Counted from the stretch's first letter, positions 17,500 to 26,100 are shown. The stretch is DNA of 64,000 nt from Acidobacteriota bacterium (GCA_020851565.1 JADZCN010000121.1:1-64000), one strand, 5' to 3'. The notes: generated from the letters alone by a model not told the origin. Translations and numbers: made by a program.

Positions 17500-18149
17500 G
17501 GTCTGGACTCCTGGGCGGACAGCAGGCGCAGGGCCGCCTGCTGCATGTGGGTGGTGAGCTCGGAGTGAGGGACCTCTGCGAACATCGGGAGCTCGAGGCG
17601 GCCTGGGCGGGCGGCGGCACGCTCGCGGGCGGCGTTGAGGAGGATGGGGCCGAGGATGGACATGTAGGCCAGCACCGTGTTGACGGGACGGAAGAGTCCC
17701 GAGGCCTGACCCTCGGCGAGGATGCGTCCGAACGCGGTGAAGACCGTCTTCATGAGAGCGAGGGTATCGGGCTCGAGACGGGGGGCGCCCTCGGCGATCT
17801 CGCGGAGCATCAGCGGGGGGAACCAGGGCCGCTCGTCGGCCATCTGGATGAGGCCGGCGATGAAGGCGGTGAGTTGGACGTCGGCGGGGTCGGGGCGGCT
17901 GGCGGCTTCGGTGGCGAGAGTACCGACGGCGCGGAGCATGTCATGGACGACCTCGCGGTAGAGGGCACGCTTGCTGTCGAAGTGGTAGTAAATCATCGCC
18001 TTGTTGAGGCGTGCGGCGTGAGCGATGTCGTCGATGCCGACGCCGTCGAAGCCGCGGGCGGAGAAGAGCTCGGCGGCGGCGGTGAAGACGTCGGCGCGGG
18101 AGTCGCGGGGGGTGAGGCGTCGCCGGCGACGGGTGGAAGTGGACGGCAT
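17496..18149 (-). CDS. TetR/AcrR-family repressor of efflux operon
   Basis: A 217-residue regulator. The N-terminal TetR helix-turn-helix is clear (VFTAAAELFSARGFDGVGI, DIAHAARLNKAMIYYHF), with a C-terminal domain that resembles the CecR/YbiH type (AefR-like TetR_C). It is the first gene of the efflux operon, the same relative position as cecR in front of ybhGFSR in E. coli. A perfect 16-bp palindrome lies 4 bases upstream of the ATG, so autorepression that is relieved by an efflux substrate is the simplest model. Its stop overlaps the adaptor start by four bases. Confidence 0.93.
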   Translation of the reverse strand: MPSTSTRRRRRLTPRDSRADVFTAAAELFSARGFDGVGIDDIAHAARLNKAMIYYHFDSKRALYREVVHDMLRAVGTLATEAASRPDPADVQLTAFIAGLIQMADERPWFPPLMLREIAEGAPRLEPDTLALMKTVFTAFGRILAEGQASGLFRPVNTVLAYMSILGPILLNAARERAAARPGRLELPMFAEVPHSELTTHMQQAALRLLSAQESRP

Positions 18150-18152
18150 GCG

Positions 18153-18186
18153 AACTAACTAGTTAGTTAGAGTAACCAGTTAGTTA
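18153..18186. promoter_or_regulatory. Double TetR operator
   Basis: AACTAACTAGTTAGTT (18153-18168) is a perfect palindrome. The half-site GTTAGTTA recurs at 18162-18169 and 18179-18186, 17 bases apart, with a left half TAACC (18173-18177) facing the second copy. Two overlapping TetR-type sites therefore sit immediately before the repressor gene and in the divergent region toward 18294. The AT-rich block stands out in GC-rich surroundings. Confidence 0.8.
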
Positions 18187-18293
18187 ATACGCCCGGCGGC
18201 ACGAGCATGTCAAGCCCTCCGGAGTTCTCCTCCAGTGAATCCTCACACGCACCCTTCACGTCCCACCCTGTGGTCTACTTCCCACGACCCATC

Positions 18294-19238
18294 ATGACCA
18301 TCATCCTCGCCGGCGGCTCCGGCTTCCTCGGCCGCGCACTCGCCGAACGCTTCACCTCCACCGGCCACACCGTCCGCACCCTGACCCGGCGCGCCCAGCC
18401 CGGCTCCCCCACCCTCGTCGCCTGGCAACCCGACGGCACCACCGGCCCCTGGGCCAACACCCTTGCCGACGCCGACGCCGTCATCAACCTCGCCGGCGAA
18501 GGCATCTCCGACAAGCGCTGGTCCGCGGCCCGCAAGCAGGTGCTGCGCGACAGCCGCCTCCTCCCCACCCGCAGCCTCGCTCGCGCGCTAATCGCGGCCC
18601 CACCCAGGCCCCGCCTCTTCGTCAACATCTCGGCCATCGGCATCTACGGCGCCCACGGCGACGAGCCCGTCACCGAAAAGACACCACCCGGCGACGACTT
18701 CCTCGCCAAGTTGTGTGTCGATTGGGAGCGTGAGGCGGCGGCCGCAGCATCCGCCGGCACGCACGTGGCGCTCGTCCGTACCGGCATCGTCCTTCATCCG
18801 GAGGGCGGCGCCCTCACCTCCATGCTGCCGCCATTCCGGATGGGGATCGGCGGGCCGATGGGCACCGGCCAACAGTTCATGTCCTGGATTCACCTCGACG
18901 ACTGGATTGCGCTCGTCGACTGGCTGGCCACCGTCCGCCCCGCGACGGCCCCACCTGCCACCGAGGCACCCGGGAACGTCGCCGCGTGGAACGCGACCGC
19001 GCCGCACCCGGTCACCAACGCGGAGTTCGCGCGCGTGCTCGGCCGCGTGCTGCGAAGGCCGGCCATCATGCCCATCCCGGGCTTTGCACTCCGGCTGCTG
19101 CTGGGTGAGTTCGCGACGTTCCTGCTCACGGGCGCACGCGTAATCCCGGAGCGCGCCGAGCGCGCGGGCTTCCGCTTCCGCTATCCCGCACTCGAGCCCG
19201 CGCTCATGTCGCTCCTCCGCCCGGGCCTGAAGATGTGA
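18294..19238 (+). CDS. TIGR01777-family SDR epimerase-like protein
   Basis: A 314-residue NAD(P)-binding protein of the extended short-chain dehydrogenase type (YfcH/SDR39U1). The Rossmann motif GGSGFLGRAL opens the protein. Also visible are INLAGEGISDKRWSAARK, RTGIVLHPEGGALTSMLPPF and SWIHLDDW, all family signatures, with the C-terminal DUF1731-like segment (FALRLLLGEFATFLLTGARV). The substrate is unknown. The ATG at 18294 starts directly before the nucleotide-binding strand, and an upstream ATG at 18207 would add a poor 29-residue extension. It is divergent from the efflux operon, so the TetR operator could affect it. It converges on the SYLF gene with one base between stops. Confidence 0.88.
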   Translation: MTIILAGGSGFLGRALAERFTSTGHTVRTLTRRAQPGSPTLVAWQPDGTTGPWANTLADADAVINLAGEGISDKRWSAARKQVLRDSRLLPTRSLARALIAAPPRPRLFVNISAIGIYGAHGDEPVTEKTPPGDDFLAKLCVDWEREAAAAASAGTHVALVRTGIVLHPEGGALTSMLPPFRMGIGGPMGTGQQFMSWIHLDDWIALVDWLATVRPATAPPATEAPGNVAAWNATAPHPVTNAEFARVLGRVLRRPAIMPIPGFALRLLLGEFATFLLTGARVIPERAERAGFRFRYPALEPALMSLLRPGLKM

Positions 19239-19239
19239 T

Positions 19240-19926
19240 CTACCGCGAGTACTTGTCGAGCGCGGCCTTCCACTCGCCCACCGGCTCCGGCGCGCCGCCG
19301 CGGCCATCGAACACGATCTGGCCCGTGCGATAGCCCATCCCGTAGAAGCGATCGTTGGCGTCCCGATCCTGGCGGATCGTGGAGCCGTTCAGCGTGACAC
19401 CCGCAAACAGCCCCCGCGTGCGCGAGTAGCTCAGGATCTGCGCCCGCATCTGGATGTCCGTAGAGGCGCTGGCATCACGTCCGACGGGCCCGGCCGCCAC
19501 CGAGGCATCCGCGCCGATCTTGAACTGGTTCCGCACCAGCTGCTCGAGGCCGCGCCGGTTCTGCACGACCAGGATCAGGTCCACCGCCTGCGCGCCGATC
19601 TGTGCGCCGATGCTCCCGCCCGTGATGGTGAGAAACGCCGGCGACGACCACTGGCCCGTCTTCGGATCCCGCGCGCTGAGGATGCCACGCCCGCGCTGCC
19701 CGCCCACGATGAACCCGGCCTTGATGAGGGAGGGGAAAACGGCGATGCCTTCGGCCTTCTCGAGGATAGACCGCGGCACCGACTGGTCGCCGGCTTCCAT
19801 GATCTCCGACAACACGATGACCGCCTCCGATATGCGCTTCGCTTCTTCCGACTGCGCCTGCGCTAGCGAGGGGACTGTTGCGGAAACGAGGGCCAGGGCG
19901 GCGATGAGCACCATGGGGGTTCGCAT
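19240..19926 (-). CDS. SYLF/Ysc84-domain lipid-binding exported protein
   Basis: A 228-residue protein. A signal peptide (MVLIAALALVSATVPSLAQAQ) precedes a SYLF domain spanning most of the mature chain: RSILEKAEGIAVFPSLIKAG, FIVGGQRGRGILSAR, FLTITGGSIGAQIGAQAVDLILV, and AAGPVGRDASA near the end. SYLF proteins bind phosphoinositide-type or acidic lipids in eukaryotes. The bacterial role is unclear and probably at the envelope. The start at 19926 is chosen because the signal peptide begins there, dropping an 11-residue charged extension. TAACGT lies 7 bases before the ATG and may be a -10 box. Confidence 0.88.
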   Translation of the reverse strand: MRTPMVLIAALALVSATVPSLAQAQSEEAKRISEAVIVLSEIMEAGDQSVPRSILEKAEGIAVFPSLIKAGFIVGGQRGRGILSARDPKTGQWSSPAFLTITGGSIGAQIGAQAVDLILVVQNRRGLEQLVRNQFKIGADASVAAGPVGRDASASTDIQMRAQILSYSRTRGLFAGVTLNGSTIRQDRDANDRFYGMGYRTGQIVFDGRGGAPEPVGEWKAALDKYSR

Positions 19927-20013
19927 GAGCCTTACGTTAGCAGACTTCCGAGGGACCAACTCGCCGCCCAGTCAGCCGCTGCGGAGCCCTCAGGAGGAAC
20001 AATCTGCGGCGAT

Positions 20014-20104
20014 TTTACAGGGACTGTCCCCGACTACTCCCGACTACTCTGCCCCCGACTACTGCGGCCGGGGACTTGACAAGGTCTTAACGGGGACTGT
20101 CCCC
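20014..20104. repeat. GGGGACTGTCCCC palindromes and CGACTACT array
   Basis: TTTACAGGGACTGTCCCC (20014-20031) and CGGGGACTGTCCCC (20091-20104) are inverted and partial copies of the GGGGACAGTCCCTGTAAAG unit seen at 26 kb. Between them CCGACTACT is repeated three times. The second copy forms the last codons and stop of the PIG-L gene. Confidence 0.75.
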
Positions 20105-22792
20105 GCTCGGACCGAGGCTCAGGAGGTTGGCCATCAGGCGGAAGGCGCCGTCGGTGCCGGCCGGTAGCTGACGCCACAGCCCCAGCCCCACGTAAACCCA
20201 CCGGCCCTTGCCAACCTTCGCCTCCACCAGCGCGCCGCGCTTGGTGCCCTTGTTGTAGGCAAAGGGTTCCTCGAACTCCAGCAGGTCCTGGATCTGCGGA
20301 TCCCGCCCCTGGGTATCGAAGAAGTACAGCCCCCGTTCCTGGACCCACCCGGTCCAGTCCGCCCGGCCGATGGCGTTGGGGCTGTTGAACACGGGGTGCT
20401 GCGGCTGCAGCAGGCGCACCTCGGCGTTCTCATCGGTCACGCGCTCGCGGCCAACGCGCCCGGGGAAGGGTGCGTACTGCGCCTCGTTGAACTCGAACTT
20501 GTTGTAGTTGACGATGACCGTGCCGCCGGCCGCAGCGTAGTCCAGCAGCCGCTGGTTGTAGGCTCGCAGGTCCTGCCGTCGCTCATAGGCGCGCACGCCG
20601 GTCATCACGACGTCGTACCTGGACAGGTCGCCCCAGGCGAGCTCGTCCGGCCCGATGAGCGAGACCGATACGCCCAGCTGCTCGAGCGCGGCAGGCACCT
20701 GGTCGCCCACGCCCATCACGTAGCCGACGGTCACGCCGGGCCGTACGGCCACGTCCACGGCCTTCGCGGTGATCTCGGGCGCCACCAGCACGTGGCGCCG
20801 CGTCGTGTGCGGATACTCCACCAGCTGATAGCCGCGGTCGTACATCGTCCCGCCGTCGCGCACGACGGCCTTCAGAGTGAAAGTAGAGCCGCCGGGCCTG
20901 GCCGCGGCTGAGGCCAGCATCGGCGACGGAGGCACCGACACCTGGAACCGGACCGTGATGGCCTCGTCTTCTCGCGAGAAGGTGACCGGCTGCGTCGTCG
21001 GCATGGCGCGCCAGCCCTGGGGCAGCTCGAGCGCCACTTCGCCCTTTGCCACGCCCTTCGCGTGGTTGACCACCGTGACGCGCACGTCCTTCGCCGTCCC
21101 GCGCGCGTTGGCCGGCGTCGTGCGCGTCGGTACGATGAGCGTCTCGGGGGTCGCGGCCACGGCAAACGCGGGCACGACGTGCAGCTCGGCACGCTTCTCA
21201 CCGCTGAACAGGTTGCCCTCGGAACGCGCCTGCACCGGGACGGTCACGGTGAACTCCGTTCCGCTCACGGCGAGCGTGAACGTGGCCGTGAAGGGCGTCG
21301 GTCGGAACGGCAGGCCGAAGGAAACGTCGGGATCGAGCACGAAGCGCGCCGCGTCGGTCGCGTACTTGAAGTGGGCCGCGGTGAGCCGCGCATTTCCCGG
21401 CACGATACCGCTCTTCTCCGTGGCCTGCTCGAAGCCGTTCAGCACGCGCGACTTCACCTCGACAGGCACGCTCCCACGCGCGGCGGCGATGAGCTGCACG
21501 GCCACCTCCTGGCCGGGCGTGACCACGCCATCGTTCGCGATGGCCTCTATCCGCAGGTCCGTGGCCGCCACGAGCGCCGAGATGAACTGCGACTCCTTCT
21601 GCGCGAGGCGGAAGTCGATTTCATACCGGACGTCTTCCGCGAGGCCCATCCCGGCGAGGTCGCGACGCAGCGCGCGGACGGCAGTCAGCCCACCGACGAG
21701 GGACGGGACCGTGGCAGCGCTTCCACCCGTACCCAGTTCGTGGCGCGCCGCCTGGACGTGTGCGGCGATCGCGCTGAGCGCGGTCCTCAACGCCTGGGGC
21801 GGATTCGCGCCGGCATATGCCGCCAGCGAGCCGAGGCTCGTGTCCACGCCGTCGAACGGATCGCGCTCGACGCGGTCTACACCATCGGGCAGCACGGTGT
21901 CGCGCAGGCGATAGGCCCGGATGCTGCCGGGCCCCATCGCGCCAGCCTCACCCGGGAGCGGCAGCAGCTGCGACATGCCCTGGCACTTGTGCATGCTGCG
22001 CGCTTCGCCGGCCAGTTCGCTGTAGGTGCGGCCCAGCACGGGGTCGTACTGCGCGCCGCCGCTGAACATCAGCGGCTTCGCGGCGCCTGGACCGGAGAGC
22101 TGCGGGGCGGCGCCTCCGCGCCCACCGGGTCCCATGGGTCCGAACCCCGCCGTGTAGTAGAACTTCGCCGCCTGCCACGGCCGCAGGCCCTCCTTGATCT
22201 GCTCGGGGAACTGCGTCGGATCTGCCGCCGCCCGGAACGCCTCGGCCGTCAGCCGCGACGACGTCTGGTGATGCTGCCCGCCGCCCTCCCCATCGAACAC
22301 GAACCCGACGATGACGTGGGGGCGGATGGTGCGGATCATGCGGACGAAGTCGCCGAGGATCTCCTGCTTGCCCCACTTCTCGAGGGTCTCCTCGATGGAG
22401 AACGAGTAGCCGAAGTCCACCGCGCGCGTGAAGTACTGCTCCGCACCGTCGTAGCGGTGCGCGGCCAGCAGCTCCTCGGTCCGGAGCACGGCGAGGGCCT
22501 CGAACAGCTCCGGCCCGATCTCGTTCTGCCCGCCCTCGCCGCGAGTGGCCGTCACGAGCGTCGTGCGCATCCCCTTGCCATGCCCGTAGTACGCGAGCAT
22601 CGCGTTGTTCTCGTCGTCGGGATGCGCGGTCGTCATCATGAAGGTGCCGACCGTGTCGAGCTTGCGAAGCGCGAGCTCGAGCGCGGGCGCCCCGCGCAGC
22701 GCCGCGACCGGCTGGAGCTGGTGCTGCGCCGCCGGGCGCGTCAGGGCGAAGGTTGCGGCGAGTACAAGCACCAGGGCGACGCGCCTGCCCAT
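20087..22792 (-). CDS. Secreted PIG-L family deacetylase with C-terminal amidotransferase-like domain
   Basis: A 901-residue exported protein with a signal peptide (RRVALVLVLAATFALTRPAAQ). The PIG-L/LmbE domain at about residues 45-330 has the zinc motif AHPDDE and VGFVFDGEGGGQHHQTS, indicating N-acetylglucosaminide-type deacetylation. The middle resembles NEW3/beta-sandwich modules (VRVTVVNHAKGVAKGEVALE). The last about 200 residues have a flavodoxin/class I amidotransferase-like fold (VVMTGVRAYERRQDL, AAAGGTVIVNYNK), similar to ThuA-like tails. The start codon lies inside a CATTGACGATTG element, and the stop (SGDSPR end) lies inside a GGGGACAGTCCCC repeat, so repeats bound the gene at both ends. 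Confidence 0.88.
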   Translation of the reverse strand: MGRRVALVLVLAATFALTRPAAQHQLQPVAALRGAPALELALRKLDTVGTFMMTTAHPDDENNAMLAYYGHGKGMRTTLVTATRGEGGQNEIGPELFEALAVLRTEELLAAHRYDGAEQYFTRAVDFGYSFSIEETLEKWGKQEILGDFVRMIRTIRPHVIVGFVFDGEGGGQHHQTSSRLTAEAFRAAADPTQFPEQIKEGLRPWQAAKFYYTAGFGPMGPGGRGGAAPQLSGPGAAKPLMFSGGAQYDPVLGRTYSELAGEARSMHKCQGMSQLLPLPGEAGAMGPGSIRAYRLRDTVLPDGVDRVERDPFDGVDTSLGSLAAYAGANPPQALRTALSAIAAHVQAARHELGTGGSAATVPSLVGGLTAVRALRRDLAGMGLAEDVRYEIDFRLAQKESQFISALVAATDLRIEAIANDGVVTPGQEVAVQLIAAARGSVPVEVKSRVLNGFEQATEKSGIVPGNARLTAAHFKYATDAARFVLDPDVSFGLPFRPTPFTATFTLAVSGTEFTVTVPVQARSEGNLFSGEKRAELHVVPAFAVAATPETLIVPTRTTPANARGTAKDVRVTVVNHAKGVAKGEVALELPQGWRAMPTTQPVTFSREDEAITVRFQVSVPPSPMLASAAARPGGSTFTLKAVVRDGGTMYDRGYQLVEYPHTTRRHVLVAPEITAKAVDVAVRPGVTVGYVMGVGDQVPAALEQLGVSVSLIGPDELAWGDLSRYDVVMTGVRAYERRQDLRAYNQRLLDYAAAGGTVIVNYNKFEFNEAQYAPFPGRVGRERVTDENAEVRLLQPQHPVFNSPNAIGRADWTGWVQERGLYFFDTQGRDPQIQDLLEFEEPFAYNKGTKRGALVEAKVGKGRWVYVGLGLWRQLPAGTDGAFRLMANLLSLGPSGDSPR

Positions 22793-23027
22793 TGACGATT
22801 GCCGATTGGCGTTTGAGCGATTCATTGGGCGATTGAGGATTGGGGCATTGGGCATTCAGATTGCGTCATCGGGTGATTGCGCCATTGGTCATTGGCTCGT
22901 CGCCGGAGCGAACAGAGCGGGCGACCGGGGGCGTCGAATCCCCCAATCACCCGATCGAATGCCAGATGCCCCAATCACCAATCGCCCGATGAATCACCCG
23001 ATTGGCAATCAGCAATCGTCAATGGGC
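22787..23027. repeat. CATTGACGATTG-family inverted-repeat element, copy 2
   Basis: A 241-bp element filling nearly the whole gap between the TonB receptor and PIG-L genes. Its ends are a perfect 16-bp inverted repeat, GCCCATTGACGATTGC at 22787-22802 and its complement at 23012-23027. The interior is built of GATTG on the left and CAATC on the right around a GC-rich centre (about 22908-22940). The PIG-L ATG is formed by CAT at 22790-22792 inside the left end. No ORF is encoded, and it resembles a MITE or a large REP/BIME-type unit. Confidence 0.8.
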
Positions 23028-23042
23028 TCCGTTCACCCTGCG

Positions 23043-25904
23043 CTAGAAAGTGAACCTGAAGCCCAGCTGGAACTGCCGCTGCTCGTAGCCGCCGGTCGCG
23101 GGCAGCTGGTCGCCGCTGGTCGGCAGCGGCCCGAGCGGGATGCCCAGCGTGTCGGTCTGGATCGTGGCGTTCACGTTCGAGGTCTGCACGGTGTTGAAGA
23201 TGTTCTTCACCTCGGCGATCACCTCGGCGGCGCGGTTGCCGCCCAGCCGCACGCGGCGGGAGTAGCGGAAGTCCACGTTGTAGCGGGCTGGCAGGTTCAG
23301 CGAGTTGCGCGAGACGCCGTCGGGACGGTCGCTGCCCGTGCCGTCGTTGTTCAGCTCGCGGTTGCTCCGCAGGTTGATCGGGATGCCGCTGGCGAACTGC
23401 ATCATGATCCCGAACACGTTGTCGTTCAGGATGGCGCCCAGCGCGCCGTCGCGGTTGAATTGCGGCGTCGCCACGATGCTGCCGCTGAACGTGTGGCGTT
23501 GATCCAGGACGTTGGGGCCCTTGTCGCGATCCAGGTTGGTCATGTCCACGCGACCCGCGTCGCCCTGCACCGAGAGGGCGCTGGTGATGGGCGCATTGTC
23601 CTCGCTCTTGCCGAGCGTGTAGGCCAGATCGAAGCCGATGCCGTTGACGTTGCGCCGTGTGAGCTGCAAGGTCATGTTCTTGTAGGTGGACTCGCCGATC
23701 GACTGCGTCGAGTTGATGACGTTGTAGCGCGGGTCCACGCGCGTGGCGACGCTGGTGCTGAAGATCGGGATGCCGCTCGGCAGGGTGCCGATGGGGTTCT
23801 GCAGGTTGATGTTCGTCACCACCGGCAGGTTGTTCCCGCGCACGTACGAGGCGCCGACACCGAACGAGTAGCGGTCGTTCAGCGCGTGCTCGAACTGCAC
23901 GTTGCTCTGCCATGACCGCGCGATCTGGAAGTCCGGGTCCACCGTCCACGCCGTGTTCGGCTGGGCGCCCGCGCCGGCGCTGAGGATGTTCGGGAAGGCC
24001 GGTGCACCGGCCTGGGTGGGTTGCAGCGTTGCCGAGGCCCGCGCGTTGGTGCCGTCGTTCTGCAGCGCCTGCTCGTAAATGGCGTTCAGCGTCTGGTCGT
24101 ACATGATGCCGGTGTTGGCGCGCAGCACCGAGCGGCGCTCCTCGCCGAGCGTCCACACCACGCCCACGCGGGGTGCGAAGTTGTTGTTGTCGACAGGGAA
24201 CTCCTGCGACGTGGCGATGGGCGCGCCGGCCACGCCGTCCGGCACGCCGTAGCGGTCGTAGCGCACGCCGTACAGCACCTTCAGCGTGGGGCTCACCCGC
24301 CAGTCGTCCTGAACGAAGAAGCCGTACTGCCCGGTGCTGTATTCCAGCTCCGGCAGGCCGAAGTACTGCGTGAACGACTGGTAGCCGAACGGGTTGGCGC
24401 CGCTCACGGCCGCCTGGTACGCGGCGGCGTTCGCGAAGGTGTAGAGCGCCGCCGGCGCCGCCGTGCGCGTGTCGGACACGAACTGCAGGTCGAGTCCTGC
24501 CTTGAGCGCGTGGTCGCCCCGAAGCCACGTGGTGCTGTTGTTCACCTGCATCACGTTCTGGGTGAAGCCGAACCCCGCGTCACTCACGCTCGCAATCGGG
24601 CCACCGATGTTGGCGACGCCCGAGATGTTGACGGCGGGCCCCGTCCCCGACAGCGCGCTCGGCACGCGGCTCTGATCGCGGGTCGCGTACTGGACCCGCA
24701 ACTCGTTGAGGACCGAGCCGCCAATCGTCGAGATGAGCTGCGCGCCCGTGGAGTGCTGACGGTCCGCGAAGTCCGTCGCGCGCTGCGCCGAGGTCAGCCC
24801 GCCGCCCACGTTCGCCGTGATGAAATTGTCGAAGAACATGTAGCGCACCGACAGGCGGTTCGCCTGGTTGATCTGATGATCCACCTTGCCGATGGCGAAC
24901 TCCGTATTCAGGCCGCGCGGCTGGTAGGCCGGTTCGCGCAGGCCCAGTGCGGTCTGGTTGGCCTGGCTGATCGTGATGACGCTCAGGCCCGACAGGTCGC
25001 GCTCGGTGTGCTCGTACCCGCCGAAGAAGTGCGTCTTGTCGCGCTTGATGGGGCCGCCGAGGTCGAAGGTGTAGACGTTGACGTCCGTCGGCGGCTTGGC
25101 GGCCGTGGCCGACGTGTAGAACGGCCGTGCCACCATCGACTGCCGCTGCAGCCGGTAGCTCGCCTGCCCACGGAACGCGTTGGTCCCCGACGGCGTGATG
25201 GCGTTGTACACCAGCCCCATCGTCTGGCCGAACTCCGGCGCGTAGCCGGAGGTCACGACCTTGACCTCGCGGATCATGACCTCGGACATCGGCATCTGCC
25301 TCAGGCCCGCGCGGTCCTTCTGCGTGTTGTTGCTGCCGTCCACCTGGTAGTTCACGCGCAGCAGGGCGCCGTTTGCGGTGAGGCGCGGCACGCCGAACTC
25401 GTTGGTCTCGAAGCCCACGACGCCCGGCTGCAGCAGCGCGAAGTTGTACGGGTTGCGCGAGGTGAGCGGCAGCGTCTTGACCTCCGCTGTGCTCAGCGTG
25501 CGCCCCTGCTCGATCTTGCCGAGGTCCACCAGGGGCGCGTCCGCCGTGACCGTCACCGTTTCCTGCAGCGTGCCGACGCTCAGCTCGAAGTCGATGACCG
25601 CCGTCTGCCCGGCGCGGAGCGTCACGCCGCTCCGCTCGTACTTCTTGAAGCCCTGGAGCTCGGCCTCCACCCGGTAGGTGCCGAGCGGCAGCAGGGGTGC
25701 GCGGTAGAGCCCGCTCTCGTTCGTGATCACCGAGCGGGTATCACCCGTGTCCACGTTGGTGACCGTGACCGTGACGCCGGGCAGCACGGCGCCCTGCTCG
25801 TCGACGACGGTGCCCTCGATGGTGCCGTTGATGGCCGTGGTCTGCGCCGCGGCCGGCAGGGCCGTGGCCAGGGTCAATAGGAATGCAGTGATGATGCGGA
25901 GCAT
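23043..25904 (-). CDS. TonB-dependent outer-membrane receptor, Oar-like
   Basis: A 953-residue outer-membrane protein. A signal peptide (MLRIITAFLLTLATALPAAAQ) is followed by a carboxypeptidase-regulatory-like Ig domain (INGTIEGTVVDEQGAVLPGV...GTYRVEAELQGF), a plug domain (ADAPLVDLG to about residue 250) and a large beta-barrel ending QLGFRFTF with terminal Phe. This arrangement is the Oar/CarboxypepD_reg group that is highly expanded in Acidobacteria, usually thought to import polymers or peptides. The start is supported by GGAGG (complement of 25914-25918) and a TATACT -10 box. No SusD partner is adjacent. Confidence 0.93.
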   Translation of the reverse strand: MLRIITAFLLTLATALPAAAQTTAINGTIEGTVVDEQGAVLPGVTVTVTNVDTGDTRSVITNESGLYRAPLLPLGTYRVEAELQGFKKYERSGVTLRAGQTAVIDFELSVGTLQETVTVTADAPLVDLGKIEQGRTLSTAEVKTLPLTSRNPYNFALLQPGVVGFETNEFGVPRLTANGALLRVNYQVDGSNNTQKDRAGLRQMPMSEVMIREVKVVTSGYAPEFGQTMGLVYNAITPSGTNAFRGQASYRLQRQSMVARPFYTSATAAKPPTDVNVYTFDLGGPIKRDKTHFFGGYEHTERDLSGLSVITISQANQTALGLREPAYQPRGLNTEFAIGKVDHQINQANRLSVRYMFFDNFITANVGGGLTSAQRATDFADRQHSTGAQLISTIGGSVLNELRVQYATRDQSRVPSALSGTGPAVNISGVANIGGPIASVSDAGFGFTQNVMQVNNSTTWLRGDHALKAGLDLQFVSDTRTAAPAALYTFANAAAYQAAVSGANPFGYQSFTQYFGLPELEYSTGQYGFFVQDDWRVSPTLKVLYGVRYDRYGVPDGVAGAPIATSQEFPVDNNNFAPRVGVVWTLGEERRSVLRANTGIMYDQTLNAIYEQALQNDGTNARASATLQPTQAGAPAFPNILSAGAGAQPNTAWTVDPDFQIARSWQSNVQFEHALNDRYSFGVGASYVRGNNLPVVTNINLQNPIGTLPSGIPIFSTSVATRVDPRYNVINSTQSIGESTYKNMTLQLTRRNVNGIGFDLAYTLGKSEDNAPITSALSVQGDAGRVDMTNLDRDKGPNVLDQRHTFSGSIVATPQFNRDGALGAILNDNVFGIMMQFASGIPINLRSNRELNNDGTGSDRPDGVSRNSLNLPARYNVDFRYSRRVRLGGNRAAEVIAEVKNIFNTVQTSNVNATIQTDTLGIPLGPLPTSGDQLPATGGYEQRQFQLGFRFTF

Positions 25905-25937
25905 TGGGGAACGCCTCCAGAAAAGGTCCGACTTCGC

Positions 25938-25943
25938 AGTATA
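25938..25943 (-). promoter_or_regulatory. Candidate -10 box (TATACT) for TonB receptor
   Basis: TATACT on the minus strand, 33 bases upstream of the ATG at 25904, leaves room for a short leader with GGAGG. The same hexamer precedes purE and the genes at 47834 and 50535. Confidence 0.45.
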
Positions 25944-26018
25944 TGTCACCGAGATCGTTCGACGCCGGAGGCCGACGCGTTGTTTCGGTGTCGTGACGGG
26001 GTTCGTGACGGGGGTGAC

Positions 26019-26100
26019 GGGGACAGTCCCTGTAAAGACGGGGACAGTCCCTGTAAAGGACCTGTAAAGGAGAACCCGCAGCCCGTGACAGTCCTTTACA
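26019..26100. repeat. GGGGACAGTCCCTGTAAAG direct repeats
   Basis: Two perfect 19-bp copies at 26019-26037 and 26040-26058 (21-bp period) contain the GGGACAGTCCC near-palindrome. A partial CCTGTAAAGG follows at 26061-26070, and CAGTCCTTTACA at 26089-26100 faces them in inverted orientation. They lie between the FAD oxidase stop and the TonB promoter. The family also occurs at 14791 and 20014-20104. Confidence 0.85.

Noticed and set aside
21062-22795. Long open frame opposite the PIG-L gene
   Set aside because: The product is Arg/His/Gly-rich with no domain, a typical antisense shadow of a GC-rich gene. The minus-strand PIG-L frame has motifs and a signal peptide.
23966-25880. Long plus-strand frame opposite the TonB receptor
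   Set aside because: Arg/His/Val-rich shadow without domain signals. The receptor frame has a signal peptide, plug and barrel end.
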